Positions 1 through 9,139 are shown, numbered from the stretch's first letter. The stretch is 64,000 nucleotides of DNA from Ciceribacter lividus (GCF_003337715.1 NZ_QPIX01000001.1:1-64000); one strand, 5' to 3'. A program made the numbers and translations. The notes: generated from the letters alone by a model not told the origin.

Positions 1-95
1 CGCCGAAAAATCCTCAATTCGCCATGTCGTCGACGTCGGCATAACTGGGGAATTTTACTGCGGCACTTCTGGGGAAAATTCACGCGGCATTGACA
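1..95. mobile_element. Possible terminus of an IS21-type insertion sequence (partial)
   Basis: Two imperfect 19-base direct repeats starting CTGGGGAA lie at 45-63 and 69-87, followed by CATTGACA at 88-95. Multiple short terminal repeats inside an end that finishes TGTCA (read from the other strand) are typical of IS21-family elements, and similar ends are familiar from rhizobial genomes. No transposase is inside the window, so this would be only the outer edge of an element lying to the left. The family assignment is from memory of the pattern. Confidence 0.4.
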
Positions 96-568
96 CAAAT
101 GGCACGCGATGATTATGAACGCCGAGCTCCGGTCAGCGACAACTGTGATCCAAATGTAGACGATGACTGACGCGAGAGCGATCCAAACTGTCGGATCACG
201 CAGCAGACGCCTTGCACCGTCGTCCCGTTTGCGACTAGGATTCCGCTTGAGGCAGATACGCGCTGCCTTGGGGCGTGGAAACCCCGTGTACACAGGTATT
301 AGTGTCGACCTGCAACGGCACTTCTCCTTGATCTTTATGGTCGGGGAGCCTGCGGCGTATGCAACAGGTTCACCCGAACTAAAGGCCGTGGGGATCGTGT
401 GTACACGGTTTTCCAACTCCCCGATCACCAGGGGTCAATGAGCATGGACGCGGGGGCGAACCGCGGATGCTCCCAGGAAGCCGATCGAACGACACGAGGG
501 CAGACAAGCCCGTTTCCTTATCCGATCTGCGTCCGCGACCCTCGCCATTGCAACAAGGGGAACCCGTC
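96..568. other. Accessory intergenic stretch, no convincing gene
   Basis: About 470 bases between the possible insertion-sequence end and the orphan gene at 569. A 92-codon open frame (163-441) has low-complexity, Arg-rich composition and no good ribosome binding site, so I do not call it a gene. No tRNA, terminator or recognisable repeat is seen. Confidence 0.5.
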
Positions 569-889
569 ATGTCGGATACACAGCAGGCATCGAGTTGCAG
601 TTTCTATACCTATGTCTACGGCGACGACCTCACGAGGACCAGCCGCCGCTTCTATGACACGCAGGACAGGGCGCGGCGGGATATCGTCACCTTTCGCAGG
701 GAATTGCTCGCAGAGAATGGCCGCTATGAGCCGCTGCCGGACATGAAGATCGTCCGCATGGAGACGGTGCCCGTGACGCCGCAGGCACTGGTCTCGCTGT
801 TCAACGACCTTGACGGCAAGCTCGGCGACTTCATCCGCTTGCGGGCAGTCGTCGAGGTGATCACCGAGCCGCAGGTGCGAACAGGGTAG
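569..889 (+). CDS. Hypothetical protein of the recombinase-linked island
   Basis: A 106-residue protein that I do not assign to a named family. The start at 569 is chosen over an upstream in-frame start because an AAGGGG ribosome binding site sits 8 bases before it. The protein is soluble, with no signal peptide or membrane segment. Its N-terminus is rich in aromatic residues (FYTYVYGDD), followed by a charged helix-like region and a C-terminal half (PVTPQALVSLFNDLDGKLGDF) that looks folded. It lies 150 bases upstream of the serine recombinase on the same strand, so it may be co-expressed with it. I think similar small proteins accompany recombinases in other Rhizobiales islands, but this is from memory. 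Function unknown. Confidence 0.6.
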   Translation: MSDTQQASSCSFYTYVYGDDLTRTSRRFYDTQDRARRDIVTFRRELLAENGRYEPLPDMKIVRMETVPVTPQALVSLFNDLDGKLGDFIRLRAVVEVITEPQVRTG

Positions 890-1041
890 GGCGGCCCGTT
901 CGCCTGAGGCGGCGGAACCGACTGAGGCCTTTGCCTGGTTCCGCCGGAAGGGCGTTGTGTTCCGAGACAAACACGAATTCAGAGCGGCGCCGAAGCGGCG
1001 GAAGGCGGCGTCAACGTTTCGATCGAAAAGGAGACATGCCG

Positions 1042-2661
1042 ATGACTCGTGCTGCCCTCTATGCCCGCTATTCCTCGGATAACCAGAGGGAGGCCTCGAT
1101 CGAGGACCAATTGCGATTGTGCCGTGAGAGGGTTCTGAGGGAAGGATGGGACTTCGCAGAGACATATTCAGACGCCGCAATATCCGGGGCGAGCATGCTC
1201 CTCCGCCCGGGAGTCAGGCAACTTCTTGCGGATGCCCAATCGGGACAGTTCGAGGTCGTCGTCGCGGAGGCGCTCGACCGACTGTCCAGGGATCAGGAAG
1301 ACATAGCGGGCTTGTTCAAACGACTGCGGTTCGCCGGTGTGACAATCGTGACGTTGAGCGAGGGACAAATCGATGAGCTGCATGTCGGGCTGAAGGGCAC
1401 GATGAACGCGCTCTTTCTCCGAGATCTGGCTGCAAAAATACGCCGTGGCCAGATCGGCCGCGTGACGAAAGGCTTTTCCGCCGGTGGCTTGTCATACGGC
1501 TACCGTGTGGTGCGCAAATTCGACGAGCGGGGCGAACCGATCAGGGGGCTTCGCGAGATCGATCCCGAACAGGCGGAGGTGGTGCGCCGGATATTTAGTG
1601 AGTTCGCGTCGGGGCGTTCCGGGCGCACGATTGCTGCCGCCCTCAACCGCGACGGCATTCCGTCGCCTTTCGGCGGCGAGTGGGCCGCATCGACCATCAA
1701 CGGAAATCTGAAGCGCCGCAGTGGAATGCTCTACAACGAAGCCTACGTCGGATTGCTGGTGTTCAATCGTCTTCAAATGATGAAGGATCCGGATACCGGA
1801 AAGAGGATTTCGCGGCCCAATCCTCCAGATCAGTGGCAGGTCGTCGACGCGCCGCATTTGCGTATCGTCGCCGACGATGTCTGGGACGCGGTACAGCTTC
1901 GGAAGAGGGCGTATGGCGGAACGCGCGTCCATGAGCGCAGACGCCCCAAACGAATATTCTCCGGGCTGATCCGGTGCGGATGTTGTGGAGCGGCTTACAC
2001 CGTCAAGTTTCAGGATCGGTTGTCCTGTGCAGCTCATCGCGAGAAAGGGACCTGCGATAACAACCGCACCATTCGCATGCCGGACCTGGAGCAGCGTGTT
2101 CTCGGGGGGATAAAGCGCCGATTGCTGGCGCCGGAGGCGATCGCGGAGTTCCTGAGCGAATACCAGGCGGAGCAGAAGCGGTTGAATGCCGGCGCTGATC
2201 GCGAGCTGCGCGAAGGCGAGAGGCAACTCGCCAAGCTGGACAAGCAGATCCGGAATATTGTCGATGCTATCGCCGACGGAGCAGCGACGATCTCGCTGAA
2301 GGCAAAGTTGCGCGAACTGGAAGCGGAGAAGGCACGGCTGGTCGCCAGTCTCGACTTCCTGCGCGCGTCGACAAAGGTAGTCGAGCTTCGGCCCGCATCA
2401 ATCGACTCCTATCGTACCAAGATCGAGGAGCTGCAACTCGGGCTGCAATCGAACGACTCGATGCAGATGGCTTGCGAAATCCGCTCCCTGGTGACCTCAA
2501 TCGAGGTTCACCCGTGCGAAGAACGAGGTCAGGTCGAGCTTTTCGTGAAGGGAGCGTTAGCGGACCTGCTGAACCTTCCGAAGAAGAAGTCAAACGTAGC
2601 GCTTAACACTGTAGTGATGGTAGCGGGAGAGGGACTTGAACCCCCGACACGCGGATTATGA
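1042..2661 (+). CDS. Large serine recombinase (site-specific integrase)
   Basis: A 539-residue recombinase that would cut and rejoin DNA through a serine-linked intermediate. The N-terminal resolvase domain (about 3-150) begins ALYARYSSDNQREASIEDQ and contains the catalytic serine at 11/12. A Recombinase domain (about 165-285), a zinc ribbon (CGCC near 313 and downstream CAAHREKGTC) and a coiled coil (about 370-450) follow, the order of large serine integrases. ATG 1042 is preferred because AAAGGAG (1027-1033) is 8 bases upstream; ATG 1036 would be only 2 bases away. The last 13 residues (VAGEGLEPPTRGL) are translated from the complement of the tRNA-Met 3' half, so the frame ends inside that tRNA. 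This suggests integration at the tRNA created the present C-terminus. Confidence 0.92.
   Translation: MTRAALYARYSSDNQREASIEDQLRLCRERVLREGWDFAETYSDAAISGASMLLRPGVRQLLADAQSGQFEVVVAEALDRLSRDQEDIAGLFKRLRFAGVTIVTLSEGQIDELHVGLKGTMNALFLRDLAAKIRRGQIGRVTKGFSAGGLSYGYRVVRKFDERGEPIRGLREIDPEQAEVVRRIFSEFASGRSGRTIAAALNRDGIPSPFGGEWAASTINGNLKRRSGMLYNEAYVGLLVFNRLQMMKDPDTGKRISRPNPPDQWQVVDAPHLRIVADDVWDAVQLRKRAYGGTRVHERRRPKRIFSGLIRCGCCGAAYTVKFQDRLSCAAHREKGTCDNNRTIRMPDLEQRVLGGIKRRLLAPEAIAEFLSEYQAEQKRLNAGADRELREGERQLAKLDKQIRNIVDAIADGAATISLKAKLRELEAEKARLVASLDFLRASTKVVELRPASIDSYRTKIEELQLGLQSNDSMQMACEIRSLVTSIEVHPCEERGQVELFVKGALADLLNLPKKKSNVALNTVVMVAGEGLEPPTRGL
2618..2661. other. Candidate attachment-site junction in the tRNA-Met 3' half
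   Basis: The recombinase frame and the tRNA-Met gene overlap here, from the CCA end to just past the anticodon arm's 3' side. An integrated element that keeps the tRNA intact carries a copy of the tRNA 3' end, so this is the likely right-hand junction. The second copy should lie left of base 1 and cannot be seen, so core limits are unknown. Confidence 0.5.
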
Positions 2662-2694
2662 TTCCGCTGCTCTAACCACCTGAGCTACCCCGCC
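2618..2694 (-). tRNA. tRNA-Met (CAU)
   Basis: A 77-base cloverleaf including an encoded CCA. Read on the minus strand from 2694, the acceptor GGCGGGG pairs with TCCCGCT, the D stem is GCTC/GAGC, the anticodon stem is GCGGA/TCCGC with loop ATCATAA (anticodon CAT), the variable loop is GTGTC and the T arm is GGGGG-TTCAAGT-CCCTC. The overall sequence matches elongator tRNA-Met of alphaproteobacteria; a CAU tRNA could also be Ile2 (lysidine-modified), but the body resembles Met. The 3' half overlaps the end of the recombinase frame. Confidence 0.93.
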
Positions 2695-2868
2695 ACAGGC
2701 ACCGTGAAGCGGTCGTTTCGACCACCCCGGCGTCAGGATGAGCGGCTTATAAGGTGCCGCTCCCGTTGGTGTCAAGCGCCCGATCATCTTTTTGAAGCGC
2801 TTTTGCAATCTCGCCCACCGGCGGCCTTTTTCGGCCATCCGGTGCGGCTTTCCCCGACCCTTACCCCC

Positions 2869-4065
2869 TCAGGCGGCGACCGGATTGGAAAGCAGCGCCT
2901 TCAGCGAGGCCTCGGCCGGAGCCGAACGTTCGGAGCGCTCGATGAAGCCGCCGCCGTAGACGCGGGCGTCGGGGCCGGGGGCCGAATAGAGCACGCAGGC
3001 CTGTCCCGGGGCGACGCCGGCCTCGCCGATTTCGAGGTCGACATAGACACCCCTGTCGTCGGCGTGCAGCACCGCCGGCGTCGGCGGGCGGGTCGAGCGG
3101 ACCTTGGCGAAGCAGGCGAAGCCGTCGGCTGCCTCCTCCTGAAGCGTCCGGTCGCCGAGCCAGTTGATGTCGCGCAGATACACCCGGCGGGTGTCGAGCG
3201 CCTCCTTCGGACCGACGATCACGCGCCGAGAGCGGGCGTCGAGATAGACGACGTAGAGCGGCTCGCCGGTCGCGACCCCCAGACCCTTCCGCTGTCCGAT
3301 CGTGTAGTGGAGGATGCCCTCGTGATGGCCGAGCACGCGGCCGTCCATGTGCACGATGTCGCCGCCGAGCGCCGAATCCGGCCTGAGCCTGGTGATGATG
3401 TCGGCGTACTTGCCCTGCGGCACGAAGCAGATGTCCTGGCTGTCGGCCTTCTTGGCGACGACGAGCCCCATCTCCTCGGCGAGCGCGCGCGTCTCTGCCT
3501 TGGAGAGGCCGCCGAGCGGAAAGCGCAGGTAGTCGATCTGCTCCTGCGTCGTCGCGAACAGGAAGTAGCTCTGGTCGCGTTCGCTGTCGACCGGACGGAA
3601 GAGCGCCCGGTGGCCGGGATCGTTCGGCAGCGGCATCGCCCGCGAGCGGATGTAATGGCCGGTCGCCAGTGCATCGGCGCCGAGTTCCCTGGCGGTCGCG
3701 AGCAGGTCGGCGAACTTGACCGTCTGGTTGCAGGCCACACAGGGGATCGGCGTCTCGCCGGCGACGTAGCTTTCCATGAACGGGTTGATCACCGTGTCGC
3801 GGAAACGCTGTTCGTAGTCGAGCACGTAATGCGGAATGCCCAGCGTCTCGCAGACGCGGCGGGCGTCGTCGATGTCCTGTCCGGCGCAGCACGAGCCGGC
3901 GCGGTGGACGGCGGCGCCGTGGTCGTAGAGCTGCAGCGTGATGCCGAGAACGTCGTAGCCCTCGCGCTTCAGGATGCCGGCGACGACGGAGCTGTCGACT
4001 CCGCCCGACATGGCGACGACGACGCGCGTATCTTCGGGCCTTTTGTCAAAATCCAGTGTGTTCAC
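2869..4065 (-). CDS. mnmA: tRNA-specific 2-thiouridylase MnmA
   Basis: A 398-residue cytoplasmic enzyme that thiolates U34 of tRNA-Lys, -Glu and -Gln using ATP and a persulfide relay. The PP-loop motif SGGVDSS is near residue 20. The two cysteines expected for catalysis are present in the CVACN motif and in [10 protein letters not shown], and the GHY and [11 protein letters not shown] motifs of the central domain are intact. The start is set at GTG 4065 because homologues begin MNTLDFDK; an upstream ATG at 4140 would add 25 residues not typical of the family. It is separated from the tRNA-Met gene by about 170 bases and is divergent from the epimerase gene at 4270. Confidence 0.95.
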   Translation of the reverse strand: MNTLDFDKRPEDTRVVVAMSGGVDSSVVAGILKREGYDVLGITLQLYDHGAAVHRAGSCCAGQDIDDARRVCETLGIPHYVLDYEQRFRDTVINPFMESYVAGETPIPCVACNQTVKFADLLATARELGADALATGHYIRSRAMPLPNDPGHRALFRPVDSERDQSYFLFATTQEQIDYLRFPLGGLSKAETRALAEEMGLVVAKKADSQDICFVPQGKYADIITRLRPDSALGGDIVHMDGRVLGHHEGILHYTIGQRKGLGVATGEPLYVVYLDARSRRVIVGPKEALDTRRVYLRDINWLGDRTLQEEAADGFACFAKVRSTRPPTPAVLHADDRGVYVDLEIGEAGVAPGQACVLYSAPGPDARVYGGGFIERSERSAPAEASLKALLSNPVAA

Positions 4066-4269
4066 GGGCGTTCCGCCAGTCTCGAAATCGGTAACGGGTG
4101 TCTCTGGCAGGCCTTTGTCGCCCGCCGCCGGGGCGCGCAATCGCGCTCGTTCGGCAAGTCCGGGATCTTAACCCGATCGTCGCAGGGATATAGAAAGGAA
4201 TGCCCCCGCACGCAAGGGGGCGGTGATTCGCGGTCCTTCCGCGACAGCTGTTCGGAGACATGCAACGCG

Positions 4270-5259
4270 ATGAAGCCGGCCCTTTCCCTCGCCGTGACGG
4301 AGGAGCGTTTTCCCGTCGCCGGCGCCTTCACCATCTCGCGCGGCTCGCGCACCGAGATCCGTGTCGTCACCGTCGAGCTTTCCGACGGTACCTTCCGCGG
4401 GCGTGGCGAATGCGTGCCCTATGCCCGCTACGGCGAGACGGTGGAGGGTGTCATCGAAGTGATCCGCTCGCTCGAGACCGACCTCCGCCGGGGGCTCGAT
4501 CGTTCCGCCCTGCAATCGCGCCTGCCGGCGGGGGCCGCACGAAACGGGCTCGACTGCGCCTTCTGGGATCTGGAAGCCAAGCGTGCGGGCCGGCCCGTCT
4601 GGCAATGCGCCGGGCTTGCCGCACCTCTGCCCGTCGTGACCGCCTATACGCTCTCGCTCGACGCGCCGCAGAAGATGGCCGAAGCCGCCGCGCGCAATGC
4701 CGGCCGGCCACTCCTCAAGGTGAAGCTCGGGGGCGAGGGCGATCTGGAACGCATCGAGGCGGTGCGGCAGGGCGCGCCGCGGTCGAAGATCATCGTCGAC
4801 GCCAACGAGGGCTGGACGGTCGAGCAGTATCTCGGGCTCGCACCGACCCTTGTCCGGCTCGGCGTCGCGCTGGTCGAACAGCCGCTTGCCGCGGGAAAGG
4901 ACGATGCGCTTGCCGAGATCGAGCGGGTGTTGCCGGTCTGCGCCGACGAGAGCTGCCACGACCGGGCCTCGCTTTCGCATCTTGCTGGCAAGTACGACGC
5001 GGTGAACATCAAGCTCGACAAGACCGGCGGCCTCACCGAGGCGCTGGCGCTCCGGGAGGAGGCGATCCGGCAGGGGTTCGACATCATGGTCGGCTGCATG
5101 CTCGGCACCTCGCTCGCCATGGCGCCGGCCTTCCTCGTGGCGCAGGGCGCGCCCTACGTCGATCTCGACGGGCCGCTGCTGCTCGCCGCCGACCGCGACG
5201 ACCCGATCCGCTACGAGGGTTCGCTGATGCAGGCGCCAGATCCGGCGCTCTGGGGCTGA
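4270..5259 (+). CDS. dgcA: Enolase-superfamily epimerase (N-acetyl-D-Glu racemase DgcA / dipeptide epimerase type)
   Basis: A 329-residue enolase-superfamily enzyme. The catalytic pattern of the muconate-lactonizing/dipeptide-epimerase subgroup is present: KVKLG (general base lysine), DANEGW, the EQP and ADES metal ligands, and KLDKTGG (second lysine). This set fits Ala-Glu-type dipeptide epimerases and the recently named N-acetyl-D-glutamate racemase DgcA, used with DgcN to catabolise D-glutamate. No dgcN partner is seen nearby, so the substrate is uncertain. The next gene starts 45 bases downstream, so co-transcription with the PLP decarboxylase is likely. The ATG at 4270 is used; the open frame extends upstream only over mnmA antisense. 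Confidence 0.85.
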   Translation: MKPALSLAVTEERFPVAGAFTISRGSRTEIRVVTVELSDGTFRGRGECVPYARYGETVEGVIEVIRSLETDLRRGLDRSALQSRLPAGAARNGLDCAFWDLEAKRAGRPVWQCAGLAAPLPVVTAYTLSLDAPQKMAEAAARNAGRPLLKVKLGGEGDLERIEAVRQGAPRSKIIVDANEGWTVEQYLGLAPTLVRLGVALVEQPLAAGKDDALAEIERVLPVCADESCHDRASLSHLAGKYDAVNIKLDKTGGLTEALALREEAIRQGFDIMVGCMLGTSLAMAPAFLVAQGAPYVDLDGPLLLAADRDDPIRYEGSLMQAPDPALWG

Positions 5260-5303
5260 GGGGCGCGTGCGGGCATCGACGACAAGGAAACGAGGACAGG
5301 AAC

Positions 5304-6710
5304 ATGGACAGCGACGAATTCCGCATGTGGTCGCGGCGGGTGGCGGACTGGGGCGTCGACTACCGCGAGAGCCTGCGCGAGCGGCCGGTGCGCGCCAGAA
5401 CGAAGCCCGGCGACATCGCCCGGCAGATCACCGAAGCAGCGCCGGAGACGGGCGAGCCGATGGAGGCGATCTTCGCTGATTTCGAGCGGATCGTCCCGGA
5501 CGGGCTGACGCACTGGCAGCATCCGCGCTTTTTCGCCTATTTCCCGGCCAATGCGGCGCCGGCCTCCGTCGTTGCCGATTATCTGGTGACGGCGATCGCC
5601 GCGCAATGCATGCTCTGGCAGACCTCGCCGGCGGCGACCGAGATGGAGACGCGGGTGGTCGACTGGCTGCGCCAGGCGCTCGGCCTGCCGGCGGGTTTTG
5701 CGGGCGTCATTCAGGATTCCGCCTCGACCGCCACGCTTGCCGCTGTCCTGGTGATGCGCGAGCGTGCGCTGAAATGGGCAGGCAATCGCGAGGGATTGTC
5801 CGCGCACCCGGCGGTGCGCGTCTACGCCTCGGAGCAGGTCCATACCTCGGTCGACAGGGCAATTTGGATTTCCGGCATCGGCGCGGACAATCTCGTCCGC
5901 ATCCCGACCAAGGGGGCGCTTCACGGCATGGACCCGGAGGCGCTCGATGCGGCAATCCGCGCCGATCTCGCGAGCGGCCTTCTGCCCGTGGGCGTCGTTG
6001 CCTGCACCGGCGGCACCTCGATCGGCGCCTGCGATCCGATCGACCGGGTGGCGGAGGTCGCCCATGCGCACGGCCTCTACCTGCATGTGGATGCGGCCTG
6101 GGCCGGCTCGGCGATGATCTGCCCGGAATTTCGCACGCTGTGGCAGGGGATCGGCGAGGCCGATTCCATCGTCTTCAATCCGCATAAGTGGCTCGGCGCC
6201 CAGTTCGATTGCTCGGTCCAGTTCCTCAAATATCCCGAGGAGCAGGTCCGCACGCTCGCCATCCATCCGGAATACCTGAAGACGCACGGCCATGACGGCA
6301 TCATCAACTATTCGGAATGGTCAGTGCCGCTCGGGCGCCGCTTCCGGGCGCTGAAACTCTGGTTCCTCATGCGCCACCACGGCCTCGAAGGCCTGAGAAC
6401 GATGATCCGCAACCACGTCGCGTGGTCGGTCGAACTCGCCGGCCGGCTCGCGGCCGAGCCGGACTTCGAGATCGTCACGGAGCCGGTGCTGTCGCTCTTT
6501 TCCTTCCGCCACAGGGGCGGTAAGGATGCGGACCGGCACAATCTCGCGCTGGTGCAGGCGATCAACGACGACGGCCGCATCTATCTCACGCAGACGCGCG
6601 TCGGAGGGGCGATCGCCATCCGCTTCCAGGCCGGACAGTTCGACATGACCCGCGACGACATGGACGTGGCGTTCGCGACGATCACCGAGGTTGCCCGCAG
6701 TCTGAAATGA
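5304..6710 (+). CDS. PLP-dependent amino-acid decarboxylase (group II)
   Basis: A 468-residue pyridoxal-phosphate enzyme of the aromatic-L-amino-acid/glutamate decarboxylase family. The Schiff-base lysine is K295 in NPHKWLG, the PLP-binding HVDAAWAGS segment precedes it, and the N-terminal HPRFFAYFPAN stretch is the substrate-side loop typical of Tyr/DOPA/Trp decarboxylases. Length is normal for the family. A GAGGACAGG ribosome binding site lies upstream of ATG 5304. It follows the epimerase gene closely and precedes a MarR regulator on the same strand. The aromatic amino-acid substrate is inferred from family resemblance, and the exact amino acid cannot be read from sequence. Confidence 0.88.
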   Translation: MDSDEFRMWSRRVADWGVDYRESLRERPVRARTKPGDIARQITEAAPETGEPMEAIFADFERIVPDGLTHWQHPRFFAYFPANAAPASVVADYLVTAIAAQCMLWQTSPAATEMETRVVDWLRQALGLPAGFAGVIQDSASTATLAAVLVMRERALKWAGNREGLSAHPAVRVYASEQVHTSVDRAIWISGIGADNLVRIPTKGALHGMDPEALDAAIRADLASGLLPVGVVACTGGTSIGACDPIDRVAEVAHAHGLYLHVDAAWAGSAMICPEFRTLWQGIGEADSIVFNPHKWLGAQFDCSVQFLKYPEEQVRTLAIHPEYLKTHGHDGIINYSEWSVPLGRRFRALKLWFLMRHHGLEGLRTMIRNHVAWSVELAGRLAAEPDFEIVTEPVLSLFSFRHRGGKDADRHNLALVQAINDDGRIYLTQTRVGGAIAIRFQAGQFDMTRDDMDVAFATITEVARSLK

Positions 6711-6776
6711 TGTGCTGCCGCGCACGATTGCGGGGCGCGGCGCGGTGGGTTCGAAAGGTTCCGGGGCGGTAAGAGA

Positions 6777-7301
6777 ATGGCGGACGAAACGGTTGCGCGG
6801 GACAGGGCGAAGGATGGCGGGCAGCAGCGCGTCCGCCTGCGGCATTTCTCCCGTTCGCTGCCGATGTTGCTGCTTCGCGCGCGGGAAGCGATGATGCGGC
6901 ACTTCCGCAATTCGCTCCGCATGCACGACATTACCGAGCAGCAGTGGCGCATCCTTCGCGCGCTGGTGACGATGCCGGACATCGAGGTGACGGAACTCGC
7001 CCGGGCGACGTTCCTGCTCGGGCCGAGCCTGTCGCGGATCCTGAAGGATCTGGAGGCGCGGCAACTCATTGAACGTCGTCAGGACGAGAACGATCTCCGG
7101 CGCTCCCGGATCGTCATCAGCAAGACGGGTCTGGCACTCATCGAAAAGGTCTCACCGCAATCCGAAGAGATCTATGCCGAGATCACGCATGCCTTCGGCT
7201 CCGAGCGGATGCGCGAGCTGCAAAGGCTTCTCGAGGAACTCGAGGTCGTCGTGAACGGTCTTGAAGATCGCCGGATTCCCGACGAGAAAGGCGAGATGTG
7301 A
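6777..7301 (+). CDS. hpaR: MarR-family regulator, HpaR-like
   Basis: A 174-residue winged-helix DNA-binding protein. Residues about 25-150 match the MarR fold; TEQQWRILRAL, GPSLSRILKDLE (recognition helix region) and the charged wing DENDLRRSRIVIS are close to HpaR, the repressor of homoprotocatechuate degradation genes in enterobacteria. No hpa pathway genes are in the window, so the target here is not known; the adjacent decarboxylase or the glyoxalase-fold gene 67 bases downstream are candidates. There is an N-terminal extension of about 25 residues beyond typical HpaR, starting at ATG 6777. Confidence 0.8.
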   Translation: MADETVARDRAKDGGQQRVRLRHFSRSLPMLLLRAREAMMRHFRNSLRMHDITEQQWRILRALVTMPDIEVTELARATFLLGPSLSRILKDLEARQLIERRQDENDLRRSRIVISKTGLALIEKVSPQSEEIYAEITHAFGSERMRELQRLLEELEVVVNGLEDRRIPDEKGEM

Positions 7302-7368
7302 GCGGGCGCCGTCCGCTCCAGCCCCACGGGTGCCCGCACAACAGTTCTCAGCCACACAGGAGTTGATC

Positions 7369-7764
7369 TTGGCAAAGGTGATACACTCGATGATCCGCGT
7401 GCTCGACGAGGCGCGGGCAACGGAATTCTACCGCAAGGCGTTCGGGCTCGAAGTCGCCGAACGGCTCGACTTCGACAGCTTCACGCTCGTCTATCTCAGC
7501 AATCCGGAGAGCGAATTCGAGCTCGAACTGACCGTCAACAAGGGGCGCGAGGAGGGCTACGCCCTCGGGGATGGTTACGGTCATCTCGCCGTGTCGGTCG
7601 ACGATCTCGGCGCAGAACACGCGCGCTTCACCGGTCTCGGGCTGAACCCCGGCAAAGTCGTCGAGTTCAACCGCGACGGCGCGCTCTTCGCCCGGTTCTT
7701 CTTCGTGACCGATCCGGACGGCTACAAGGTCGAGGTCCTGCAGCGTCACGGGCGCTTCAAGTAA
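7369..7764 (+). CDS. VOC-family protein, lactoylglutathione lyase-like
   Basis: A 131-residue glyoxalase-fold protein with two beta-alpha-beta-beta-beta modules. The four likely metal ligands of glyoxalase I are in place: H6 (VIHSMIRV), a Glu in the ESEFELELT strand, the His of GYGHLAV and the Glu of YKVEVLQ. It may convert the methylglyoxal-glutathione hemithioacetal to S-lactoylglutathione, though other VOC reactions cannot be excluded. The start is the TTG at 7369, preceded by AGGAG (7358-7362) with 6-base spacing; no ATG fits. It is convergent with the glycosyltransferase gene 50 bases away. Confidence 0.87.
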   Translation: MAKVIHSMIRVLDEARATEFYRKAFGLEVAERLDFDSFTLVYLSNPESEFELELTVNKGREEGYALGDGYGHLAVSVDDLGAEHARFTGLGLNPGKVVEFNRDGALFARFFFVTDPDGYKVEVLQRHGRFK

Positions 7765-7814
7765 GATGCGGGGACCGGCGCCGGGGCGATGCGTCGCGGC
7801 TTCGGTTCCTGCCC

Positions 7815-9011
7815 TCAGTGCCAGGCCGATCTCAGAGCACGCGCCTTGGCCTTGGTCCGGTCGATCGCATGGCGCAGGCGGTAGGCGTTGCGTGGAGACA
7901 GGTGGTGCTGCACGGCCATCGCATGGCCGCGCCAGACGAAACCATTGCCGAACCATGCGGAGACCCAGAGAACCGGCAGCGCGAGGTCACGCAGCACGAG
8001 CGCGAGCGGCGTGTTGCGGCCGAGCGGCCAGCCGAAGGCGCGGATGACGAGAAGCTCGCAACCGTACCAGACGGCGGCATAAGCGAGCACGGCCGCGGGC
8101 GACCCGAGGCCGGCCATGCTGCCGGCAATCGCGGCGGCGAGCGGAAAGGCGCCGCCGACCAGGATTTCCGGCACGAAAAACAGCGGGAACGACACCCGTC
8201 GCAGACGCGCCCAGCGGAGCTGCCGCCGCCAGATGCCCTGCCATGTGCGGCGTCCGAGCGGCTGCGGGAAGGGAATGTCGACGAGGCGGACCGAAAGCCC
8301 GGCCTCGCGCACGATCTTGGTGGAGGCTGCGTCCTCGGCGACCTCGTCGGCGAGACGGGCAAATCCGCCGGCGCGGTCGATCAGGCCACGATGGAAGAGC
8401 ATGGTCTTGCCCTGGGCGAAGCCGAGACCGATTTCGTCGGCGAGCATCTGCCAGCGCGCCTGGAAGCTGTCGAGCCAGGCGGCCTCGATTTCGGCTGCGA
8501 AACCGACGGGTTCCGTGCCGGCCGGCGGCGAGCACACCATACCGGTGTCGGGCTCCCAGCGGGCGAAGAGCTGCGAGAGATAGTCCTCAGGCGCAAGCAC
8601 GTTGCTGTCGGCGATCACGATCCACGGGTAGCGCGCGGCGTCCCAACCCTTGACGAGGTTGTTGAGCTTCGGATTGATGCTGACCTGGCCGTTGCCGACG
8701 AGAAGTGTCGAGGGAACGTCCGGGTGTTCCGCCATAAGCCGCCGGACCAGCGGAACGGCCGGATCATCGGCATCTTCGACGCAGAAGACGACTTCGTAGA
8801 CCGGCCAGTCGAGAAGAAAGGTCGAGCGCAGCGTCGCTTCGAGATTGTTCTCGATGCCGCAGAAGGGCCGCAGGATGCTGACGGCGGGCCGGGCGGTCTG
8901 CGCCGGGTGGGCCTTCGGTCTTGTTCTTGTCTTCCGGCGGTAGATCCAGCCGAGGCTGACGAGGTGGATAAGCAGGGCAGTCGCGCAGAACGTCATGATC
9001 AACATGGTCAC
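7815..9011 (-). CDS. Family 21-type glycosyltransferase (ceramide glucosyltransferase / HpnI-like)
   Basis: A 398-residue membrane glycosyltransferase. A transmembrane helix at 3-22 anchors an inner-face GT-A domain with acidic motifs FCVEDADDP (about 75-83) and ADSNV, followed by the RQLRW motif corresponding to the Q/RxxRW signature of processive family 2/21 enzymes. About four membrane segments follow (roughly 265-350). This layout is that of ceramide glucosyltransferases; the bacterial HpnI enzymes of hopanoid synthesis share it. The sugar acceptor is probably a membrane lipid but cannot be determined here. A divergent promoter is not obvious: the upstream dedA gene is on the same strand, 128 bases away. 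Confidence 0.82.
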   Translation of the reverse strand: MTMLIMTFCATALLIHLVSLGWIYRRKTRTRPKAHPAQTARPAVSILRPFCGIENNLEATLRSTFLLDWPVYEVVFCVEDADDPAVPLVRRLMAEHPDVPSTLLVGNGQVSINPKLNNLVKGWDAARYPWIVIADSNVLAPEDYLSQLFARWEPDTGMVCSPPAGTEPVGFAAEIEAAWLDSFQARWQMLADEIGLGFAQGKTMLFHRGLIDRAGGFARLADEVAEDAASTKIVREAGLSVRLVDIPFPQPLGRRTWQGIWRRQLRWARLRRVSFPLFFVPEILVGGAFPLAAAIAGSMAGLGSPAAVLAYAAVWYGCELLVIRAFGWPLGRNTPLALVLRDLALPVLWVSAWFGNGFVWRGHAMAVQHHLSPRNAYRLRHAIDRTKAKARALRSAWH

Positions 9012-9139
9012 GATCCTTGTACCATCCGCTGCCTGATACTATCGCCTCATGACAATTCTGCAAAAGGGAATTGCCGTTCTGCGACGAAAGATGGGGACCG
9101 GCGCGAATGCCGGGGTCTTGTGCCTGAGAGGCCTGCCGG

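Noticed and set aside
163..441. 92-codon open frame at the left edge
   Set aside because: Arg-rich, no convincing ribosome binding site, no recognisable family; likely chance frame in GC-rich DNA.
2704..4269. Upstream extension of the epimerase reading frame
   Set aside because: It runs antisense to mnmA and lacks a start signal; ATG 4270 gives the family length.
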